Source: Sulfurimonas gotlandica GD1 (GTDB taxonomy: Bacteria > Campylobacterota > Campylobacteria > Campylobacterales > Sulfurimonadaceae). Taken from it: a DNA stretch of 64,000 nucleotides. Where the stretch lies: the NCBI RefSeq assembly GCF_000242915.1, contig NZ_AFRZ01000001.1, positions 1,302,001 to 1,366,000 of the forward strand, given 5' to 3'. A model generated the notes under the pieces. The model was not told the origin of the DNA and made no database searches. It saw only the letters and a list, made by a program, of their open reading frames with translations. The position numbers and the translations under genes were made by a program. Positions 43,315 to 49,741 of the stretch are shown one piece after another. Position 1 is the stretch's first letter. Each line of letters starts with the position of its first letter.

Positions 43315-44186
43315 TTTATAGCTCCAGTCAGATAGTCAAACAGAGAAGTAAGGTCTTCTATATTATCTAAAGCTCCGATGTCATGAGGCATTAGAACGAT
43401 TTTTATACCTGTCTTTTCACGAATAAACTCAGCTGTTTTTGTAGAGTGATAAACATCATGTAAGACACAGCAAGGCTTCTCATCATTTATGAGTTTGATA
43501 GTATCAATGATGTGTCTTGATGATGGCGGAATACCAGGTAATGGCTCAATTGTCCCGATGTTATTAAGAGAGTAAGCCTTGTTAAAGTAGGCTAGGTTAT
43601 TATGAAACTGTATAACTTTCATACCTTTTTTATTAGCCATCTTCTCTTGCCAGACTTTCATATTCTCTTTCCAAGATGCAGAAAATTGCTCATAATTTTT
43701 GTTATAAACATCGGCATGCTCACTATCGAGTGAGATAAGAAATTTTTGTATTGTTTTTGCCAAAACTATAATATTTTGCGGATCAAGATGAAAGTGAGGA
43801 TTCCCATCTGGGTGGATATCTCCATTTGCGCGATCAACGCTTGATGGTTTGTTTATGAGTTCAACATGATGAGAGAGATTTAAAAAACTATTAGACCCAA
43901 CATTTGTTTTTGGATTTCCTGCTCTGCGAAGCAAGGCGGGCAACCAACCGATCTCTAGCTGACCACCATTCATAATAAGAGCATCTGCATTTCTCATCTT
44001 AGAGATTAGCGAAGGACGGGGAACCACAAAGTGTGGATCCCAGTTTCCTTTTGCCAAAACTACAGTGTTGATATGCTCACCACCGATGCTCTTTGTAATA
44101 GCACCGATGTAAGGATAACTAACAGCTATGTTCATGTGAGCAAAGAGTGTTAGCGGTAAAAGTAATAATATTAAAAATTTATTCAT
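43311..44186 (-). CDS. znuA: Metal ABC transporter substrate-binding protein (ZnuA family)
   Basis: 291 residues. Signal peptide (MNKFLILLLLPLTLFAHMNI). Candidate ligands of the cluster A-I metal site are visible: HFVVPRPSL, GNPHFHLDPQN, QFHNNLAYF and the C-terminal HDVYHSTKT region. The long His-rich loop common in zinc-specific ZnuA is missing, so manganese or another divalent metal is possible. It works in the periplasm with the permease encoded next, whose start overlaps its stop. It follows the outer-membrane protein gene by 25 bases and so probably belongs to one unit with it. Confidence 0.88.
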   Translation of the reverse strand: MNKFLILLLLPLTLFAHMNIAVSYPYIGAITKSIGGEHINTVVLAKGNWDPHFVVPRPSLISKMRNADALIMNGGQLEIGWLPALLRRAGNPKTNVGSNSFLNLSHHVELINKPSSVDRANGDIHPDGNPHFHLDPQNIIVLAKTIQKFLISLDSEHADVYNKNYEQFSASWKENMKVWQEKMANKKGMKVIQFHNNLAYFNKAYSLNNIGTIEPLPGIPPSSRHIIDTIKLINDEKPCCVLHDVYHSTKTAEFIREKTGIKIVLMPHDIGALDNIEDLTSLFDYLTGAIK

Positions 44187-44211
44187 ATTTGTTCTTCCTT
44201 TTGCGGACTAT

Positions 44212-45474
44212 TTAAAAACTATGAGCTCCATGAGCCCCGATTGATATATTTGCTTGAAGAATCACAGTGCTTATATCTTGTCTGTTTCCATCTTCATCAT
44301 ATAGAGAGTTGTTATGATTATACTGTAATCTAAATCTTGCAAACTCGCTTGTGTGGTACTCAACCATCGCTGAGTACTTATCAAAGTTATTTCCTTTATC
44401 TACCGTTACACCGTTTGAAGTGATGTCATTTATAAAAATAGTATCATATCTTAGACCCATCTGCCAGCTTTTGTTAAGAGCGTAAACAAGTTGAGCGTAA
44501 GCACCTGTCTGTTTTTTGTTAATAGCCGGACTTGTTAAGACTACTGTTGTATTAGCAGGGTTTAGATTGTACTGCGTTCCATCTATCTCTCTACTAAGTA
44601 GTTCACTTTGGAATTTTAAAAAGCTGTATGAATCAAAATAGTGTTTTATAACTAAGTCTGCACCGTAAAGCTTTGAATCACCACTTACTACATGAGGTGC
44701 TTCATCCCCTGAGTGGTCGATTCTTGTACTTCCTTGAGCGTAAGAGAGTCCACCTAAGATAGTCGTGTCATCTATGTCAAAAGATGTTTTAATGTAACCG
44801 ACAAAGAGTGCTGGAGCGTCTGCTTGAGTGGTATATGTACCTATCTTGTCTTTTCCAAACATTTGAGTATTTTCGCCTTGAAGGATCTCTGCACCTATCA
44901 TAAGATACGTGTCAGTTGGAGCAACCCACTGTAACTGAAGACCAGTCTCGTTGATACCGTGCATCCCTAAAAATGCTTCATAAACTAAAGGCATATCGGC
45001 AAAGTCCCAAGCATGGTGATGTTGTTCATTTAAGTAACCGAAATTTGAGCTAAATTTACCGCCTTTAACTCTAGCACCATGTCCCAGAGCTGTAGTAGTA
45101 AAGTAAAGTTCTTCTATCTCAACGCTATCTTCACTAAAGTGAAAAACACCATCCATAGTAAAGAAAGGATCAACTGAGCTAGAGAGTACAAGCTCTGCAT
45201 AGTTTAGGTTAAAACCGTTCTTTGCATTGTTTGGAGTGTGAGTTTTCCCATTGTGTGTATGACTTCCTAAAAGACCGTGAGCAACTCCAGGAACTTCTAA
45301 GTGAGCTACTTTATCATCAGCAATGTTTCTATTTACATAAGATGCATCCATAACTAAAGAGATATCAGGCATGAATTTTGACTGGGCAAAAGTTCTATTT
45401 TCTGGCTGAAGCACATCTGCTCCACCAAAGGCTATAGTCGCACAAAATGTGCTTGTTAGTAATATTTTTTTCAT
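44212..45474 (-). CDS. Outer-membrane protein of the metal-uptake locus
   Basis: 420 residues. Signal peptide (MKKILLTSTFCATIAFGGA), beta-barrel strand pattern, and C-terminus ending in HGAHSF with a terminal Phe. It is unusually rich in His at exposed-looking loops: LLGSHTHNGKTHTPNN, YLNEQHHHAWDF and GAHGAHSF. The size is too small for a TonB-dependent receptor and no plug domain is seen, so a metal-facilitating porin is more likely. Its place directly before znuA supports a role in zinc or other metal passage across the outer membrane. AGGATAATT precedes the ATG. Metal specificity is inferred from the His loops and neighbours. Confidence 0.68.
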   Translation of the reverse strand: MKKILLTSTFCATIAFGGADVLQPENRTFAQSKFMPDISLVMDASYVNRNIADDKVAHLEVPGVAHGLLGSHTHNGKTHTPNNAKNGFNLNYAELVLSSSVDPFFTMDGVFHFSEDSVEIEELYFTTTALGHGARVKGGKFSSNFGYLNEQHHHAWDFADMPLVYEAFLGMHGINETGLQLQWVAPTDTYLMIGAEILQGENTQMFGKDKIGTYTTQADAPALFVGYIKTSFDIDDTTILGGLSYAQGSTRIDHSGDEAPHVVSGDSKLYGADLVIKHYFDSYSFLKFQSELLSREIDGTQYNLNPANTTVVLTSPAINKKQTGAYAQLVYALNKSWQMGLRYDTIFINDITSNGVTVDKGNNFDKYSAMVEYHTSEFARFRLQYNHNNSLYDEDGNRQDISTVILQANISIGAHGAHSF

Positions 45475-45532
45475 AATTATCCTAAATAATATTTTTATAT
45501 TTGTAATAGTTGTTTGTTGTATTTTTGAGTAT

Positions 45533-45799
45533 TTAGGAAATGAAAGGCGGTGCGCGGTTTTGGTAAGAGTGATCTTTTTTGTGAAGTGAGTAAACTATGT
45601 TGGTTACTGCTATTTGTTCAAATCTGAAAACTACTATCTCTTTAAAGTCATCTACAATATCCGCAGATACTGAGTGATCATCTACTATACATACTTGACA
45701 TGAAGAACTGTCGCTTCCATGAATGTGCTCTAGTTCATGTATAGCTGTAGCAGTTGTAGCAATGATAAATAGTATAGATATCAGCAGTCTTAGTTTCAT
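45533..45799 (-). CDS. Small exported Cys/His protein at head of metal locus
   Basis: 88 residues from ATG 45799 (an in-frame ATG at 45835 is the alternative). Signal peptide (LRLLISILFIIATTATA), then a His/Asp/Cys-containing segment, IHELEHIHGSDSSSCQVC, and a second His near the end (LHKKDHSYQ). The ligand-like residues suggest metal binding in the periplasm. I do not know a family name. No ribosome site is seen before 45799, while TATAAT (complement of 45807-45812) lies seven bases upstream, so it may be leaderless. It appears to be the first gene of the metal locus and lies next to a perfect palindrome. Confidence 0.6.
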   Translation of the reverse strand: MKLRLLISILFIIATTATAIHELEHIHGSDSSSCQVCIVDDHSVSADIVDDFKEIVVFRFEQIAVTNIVYSLHKKDHSYQNRAPPFIS

Positions 45800-45826
45800 A
45801 AGTGCAATTATATCAAATTTAGATTT

Positions 45827-45839
45827 AGATATCATATCT
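45827..45839. promoter_or_regulatory. Perfect palindrome AGATATCATATCT, candidate metal-regulator operator
   Basis: A 6-1-6 inverted repeat placed at the -35 position of the TATAAT that precedes the small exported gene. Position suits a Fur/Zur-type repressor of the metal locus. The binding protein is not known. Confidence 0.4.
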
Positions 45840-45850
45840 AAGTAAGGTTC

Positions 45851-46054
45851 TTAAGTTTTAGCTAACTCTTCTAAAGCCTTTTCAATCGCTAGAGGGAGAG
45901 GTAAATCTACTTTGTCACACTCAACTTCCAAGCAACACTCACAAACAGTTCCGGCTTCAGTCTCTTCCATGATAGCTTCTTGATTGTTACCATGCTTTTT
46001 TACAGCCTCTTTTATAACGTCATACATTACATCATTGCAATCACATACTAGCAT
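45851..46054 (-). CDS. BFD-like [2Fe-2S]-binding protein
   Basis: 67 residues from ATG 46054 (ATG 46057 is also possible), with AAGGAG upstream. Cysteines are arranged as MLVCDCNDVMYDVI and GTVCECC, matching the bacterioferritin-associated ferredoxin/NirB-middle fold that binds one [2Fe-2S] cluster. The C-terminus is acidic and helical. Such small proteins pass electrons to ferritin-like stores or flavoproteins. It lies between ppsA and the metal-uptake locus on the same strand. The partner is unknown. Confidence 0.78.
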   Translation of the reverse strand: MLVCDCNDVMYDVIKEAVKKHGNNQEAIMEETEAGTVCECCLEVECDKVDLPLPLAIEKALEELAKT

Positions 46055-46104
46055 CATAGACTCCTTTTTGAAAATATTTTATCTTTCTTGTACTTAAATG
46101 TTTA

Positions 46105-48492
46105 TTATTGTTCTAATCTACTTTCTAAGTCCGTTACAACCTTATGCATCTTGTAAATAGAATCAGGGTTTAGTGAGATGGAATCTATGCCGTGTTTTAC
46201 TAAAAACTCTGTTATCTCAGGATAATCAGATGGAGCCTGCCCACAGATGCCGATGTATTTGTCAGCTTTTTTACAAGCCTCTATAGCCATCTGTAACATA
46301 CGCTTAACCGCTTCGTTTCTCTCATCAAATATGTGGGCTATTTTTGCACTCTCTCTATCTACACCTAGTGTTAGCTGAGTTAAATCATTTGAGCCGATGC
46401 TATAGCCGTCAAAGACTTTTAAAAACTCATCAGCCAAGATAACATTTGCAGGTATTTCACACATAGCGTAGATTTCAAGTCCGTTTACTCCTTGCACTAG
46501 TCCTTGTTTGTTCATAATCTCGATGACTTTTTTGCCTTCCTCTGGAGTCCTGACAAAAGGAAGCATTATTTTTATGTTTGTCATACCCATCTCATCTCTA
46601 GCCCGCTTAAGTGCTTCACACTCCCACTCAAATGCTTCTTTATAGCTATCATCGTAGTAACGGCTTGCACCTCTGAAACCTATCATCGGGTTTTCTTCAA
46701 CTGCTTCATACTTAAGACCGCCGGGCATATTTCTATACTCATTACTTTTGAAGTCACTTGTTCTGATGATGACAGGTCTTGGGTAAAAAGCAGCTGCAAT
46801 TGTGCTGACACCTTCGCTTAGTTTTTCTAGAAAAAACTCTTTTGCATCTACGTGTGGAGACATGAAAGAGCGGATACTTTGCTCATCTTTTACTGAGTTT
46901 TCTTTTTGCATATTAACAAGAGCCATCGGGTGAGCATTTATGGAGTGACTCATAATAAACTCCATACGTGCAAGTCCAACACCGTCATTTGGCATCTTGG
47001 CAAAGTTAAATGCTTCTGCTGGATTTCCTACATTCATGTAGAGTTTTGTTTTGGTTGGTTTTAGTTTACTCATATCTATAGTCTCAGTTTCGTAAGAAAG
47101 CTCACCATCATAGATATAACCCTCATCTCCCTGAACACAGCTAACAGTAACACTAACACCATTTTGCAAAACATCTGTAGCGTTAGTACATCCGACAACA
47201 GCAGGCACTCCAATCTCACGTGCGACTATGGCTGCATGACAGGTACGACTCCCTCGGTTTGTAACAACTGCAGAAGCCTTTTTCATGATTGGTTCCCAGT
47301 CAGGGTTTGTAGTGTCCGCGACTAAGACATCGCCTGCTTTAAAAAACTCAAACTCTGAGGTGTCCTTTATTATATTGACTTTACCAATGCCTATCTTCTC
47401 CCCAACTGCTCTTCCTTGTGTTAAAATTTTGGCATCTGAGCTGATTTTTAGAGAGTATTTTTTTATTGTCGTTGAGTTTTGCTCTTTACTTTGAACAGTC
47501 TCAGGGCGCGCTTGGACAATGTATAGTTTTCCATCAAGCGCATCTTTTGCCCACTCTATGTCCATAGGACGTTTGTAATGATCTTCTATGATGAGGGCTT
47601 GTTTTGCGAGTTCTATAACTTCTTTATCTGTTATAGAGAAGTTATTTTGTTCCTGTTGTGATGTTTCTACATTGAGAGTGCTTGTTTCATCATTAGCATA
47701 TAGCATCTTCTCTTTTTTACTACCGAGTGAGCGTTTTAAAATAGTGTTGAGTCCATTTCTCAGAGTAGGTTTAAAGACAAAAAACTCATCTGCATTTACT
47801 CGTCCACTAACAACATTCTCACCAAGACCCCAGATTGAGTTTATAAGAACTAAATCTTCTGAACCGCTTTCAGTATCGATGCTAAACATGATACCGCTTG
47901 ATGATTTGTCACTTCTCACCATCTTCTGCACACCTACGGAAAGAGCAACTTTAAAGTGGTTAAATCCACGGCTCTCTCTGTAACTGATGGCGCGGTCTGT
48001 AAAGAGTGAAGCAAAACACTCTTTTACACTTTGAAGCAAAGCATCAGGCGAAGAGATGTTTAAAAAAGTCTCTTGCTGTCCTGCAAATGAAGCATCAGGT
48101 AAATCCTCTGCCGTTCCTGATGAGCGTACTGCAACATCAACTGCATCTGAAGCATACTCTTTTGAGAGGGTTGTATATGCTTTCCGGAGTTCATCTTCAA
48201 GTATTTTAGGGAGTGTTGAGTCTAAGATAAGCGTGCGAACAGCAAGCCCACGCTCTTGAAGGTTCTTGGTGTCTGAGATATCTAGACCGCTAAGAGAAGT
48301 TTCAATCTTCTCTTTAATGCTATTTTCTTTCAATAGCAACCAGTAAGCGTCACTCGTAGTAGCAAAACCATTTGGAATATTAATGCCTTTAGGCGTGAGC
48401 ACCTGATGCATCTCACCAAGAGAAGCATTTTTACCGCCGACAATAGCTATGTCATTTATAGTAAGTGAGTTGAAAAAACGTATATATTTCAT
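46105..48492 (-). CDS. ppsA: Phosphoenolpyruvate synthase PpsA
   Basis: 795 residues from ATG 48492 (GGAGATAAAATC upstream; the longer frame to 48555 covers the promoter). The N-terminal ATP-binding domain has VGGKNASLGEMHQVL and RSSGTAEDLPDASFAGQQET. The swivelling phospho-His domain has SRTCHAAIVAREIGVPAVVG with the catalytic His, and the C-terminal PEP/pyruvate barrel has SIGSNDLTQLTLGVDRES and GICGQAPSDYPE. It converts pyruvate and ATP to PEP, AMP and phosphate, the entry to gluconeogenesis, which an autotroph using the reductive TCA cycle would need. It is divergent from the PAS-PP2C gene. Confidence 0.96.
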   Translation of the reverse strand: MKYIRFFNSLTINDIAIVGGKNASLGEMHQVLTPKGINIPNGFATTSDAYWLLLKENSIKEKIETSLSGLDISDTKNLQERGLAVRTLILDSTLPKILEDELRKAYTTLSKEYASDAVDVAVRSSGTAEDLPDASFAGQQETFLNISSPDALLQSVKECFASLFTDRAISYRESRGFNHFKVALSVGVQKMVRSDKSSSGIMFSIDTESGSEDLVLINSIWGLGENVVSGRVNADEFFVFKPTLRNGLNTILKRSLGSKKEKMLYANDETSTLNVETSQQEQNNFSITDKEVIELAKQALIIEDHYKRPMDIEWAKDALDGKLYIVQARPETVQSKEQNSTTIKKYSLKISSDAKILTQGRAVGEKIGIGKVNIIKDTSEFEFFKAGDVLVADTTNPDWEPIMKKASAVVTNRGSRTCHAAIVAREIGVPAVVGCTNATDVLQNGVSVTVSCVQGDEGYIYDGELSYETETIDMSKLKPTKTKLYMNVGNPAEAFNFAKMPNDGVGLARMEFIMSHSINAHPMALVNMQKENSVKDEQSIRSFMSPHVDAKEFFLEKLSEGVSTIAAAFYPRPVIIRTSDFKSNEYRNMPGGLKYEAVEENPMIGFRGASRYYDDSYKEAFEWECEALKRARDEMGMTNIKIMLPFVRTPEEGKKVIEIMNKQGLVQGVNGLEIYAMCEIPANVILADEFLKVFDGYSIGSNDLTQLTLGVDRESAKIAHIFDERNEAVKRMLQMAIEACKKADKYIGICGQAPSDYPEITEFLVKHGIDSISLNPDSIYKMHKVVTDLESRLEQ

Positions 48493-48590
48493 GATTTTAT
48501 CTCCATAACAAACCTTGTTTATGTAGATATTATATATGCAGTTGTTATAATTCAATATTAAACTACAAATGCAGATGGAGTTATAGTTAA

Positions 48591-49721
48591 ATGGAAGAAA
48601 GTTCTAAAGAGAAAAACAACACTATTTACTGTATTACTGATGATATGCTGATTAATGAACGTTCTTTAAAAAATCAGTACCGACATATCGTAGATGCAAC
48701 AAATATTGTTTCCAAGACAGATATCCACGGTGTTATAACATACGCAAACAGTAAGTTTGTAGAGATATCAGGTTACTCAGAAGAAGAACTTATTGGAAAG
48801 CATCACAACATCTTAAGAAATCCGGATATTGATGCTTCTTTTTTTAAAGAGCTTTGGGAGACCATAAAATCTAAGCAGATTTGGAACGGTGTTATAACAA
48901 ATGTTCATAAAAATGGCAGCAAGTATACTGTTGAAGCTTCTATTTTTCCAATATTAGATGCCAAAGGTGATGTAGTAGAATATATAGCTATCCGTCATGA
49001 TATTACGCGGCTTCAAGAGTTAAATGATGAGATAAATGCTCTTCATAGTTATGATATGCAGCAGCAGCATATTGCCCGTGAAAAACTTGAGATGGGCATT
49101 GTAAATGACTTTGATGACAAAGAGTGCAAAGTCCTTTATGCTCCTTCTGATATTATTAGCGGTGACTTTTACTCGCTCTATAGAGGTAAAGACGGTTCCA
49201 GGTTTTTGTACATTATAGACGGTCAAGGGCATGGCGTATCTCCCGCTCTAACAGTCTTCGCTGTATCATCTACTATGAATCAGCTCATTAAGCAAGCAAG
49301 TGATTTACAAGAGTTGACAGATCAGCTCTTTCCAACGATAAAATCTTTTTTGGGTGAGATAGAACAACTCTCATACATCATGATTAAGATATGTCCCGAT
49401 TCTAAAAAACTCTCTTATGTTTCTGCGGGAATGTATCCATTTTTGATAAAAGAAAAAGGGATGAAGATTAAAGAAGTCAAGGCAAACAATATACCGTTTA
49501 TGAACTTTTCAGAGCCACCAAAAGTGAGCAATATGGATATTGAAGATGCTGAGTCTATCCTGCTTTATAGTGATGGTCTTGTTGAACATGAACACAGTGA
49601 GCTAAATATGTTTTCGCCTCAAAATATGATATTAGAGCCACTCCTGATAGATAGTGCCAAGAGTACTATGAGTGCGATGAAACTCGAAGATGACGTGACG
49701 CTTCTTTACTTAAAGATATAA
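48591..49721 (+). CDS. PAS domain plus PP2C (SpoIIE-type) serine phosphatase
   Basis: 376 residues, cytoplasmic. An Aer-type PAS (about 30-145, GKHHNILRNPDIDASFF) is joined by a helix to a SpoIIE/PP2C phosphatase (about 175-376). Metal and catalytic motifs are present: DIISGDFYSLYR, YIIDGQGHGVSPALT, VSAGMYPF, LLYSDGLVEH and DDVTLLYL. Such phosphatases usually dephosphorylate an anti-sigma-factor antagonist (STAS) protein in a partner-switching pathway. No STAS or anti-sigma gene is nearby, so its target is unknown. GGAGTTA precedes the ATG and TATAAT lies near 48547. It ends 20 bases before the helicase gene. Confidence 0.88.
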   Translation: MEESSKEKNNTIYCITDDMLINERSLKNQYRHIVDATNIVSKTDIHGVITYANSKFVEISGYSEEELIGKHHNILRNPDIDASFFKELWETIKSKQIWNGVITNVHKNGSKYTVEASIFPILDAKGDVVEYIAIRHDITRLQELNDEINALHSYDMQQQHIAREKLEMGIVNDFDDKECKVLYAPSDIISGDFYSLYRGKDGSRFLYIIDGQGHGVSPALTVFAVSSTMNQLIKQASDLQELTDQLFPTIKSFLGEIEQLSYIMIKICPDSKKLSYVSAGMYPFLIKEKGMKIKEVKANNIPFMNFSEPPKVSNMDIEDAESILLYSDGLVEHEHSELNMFSPQNMILEPLLIDSAKSTMSAMKLEDDVTLLYLKI

Positions 49722-49741
49722 ACTTTTAGCTACAATTTCAC

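Noticed and set aside
47588-47983. 131-codon open frame antisense to ppsA, with others at 46504-46821 and 48056-48259
   Set aside because: ppsA is full length with all motifs; the antisense frames have no ribosome sites and no recognisable protein features.
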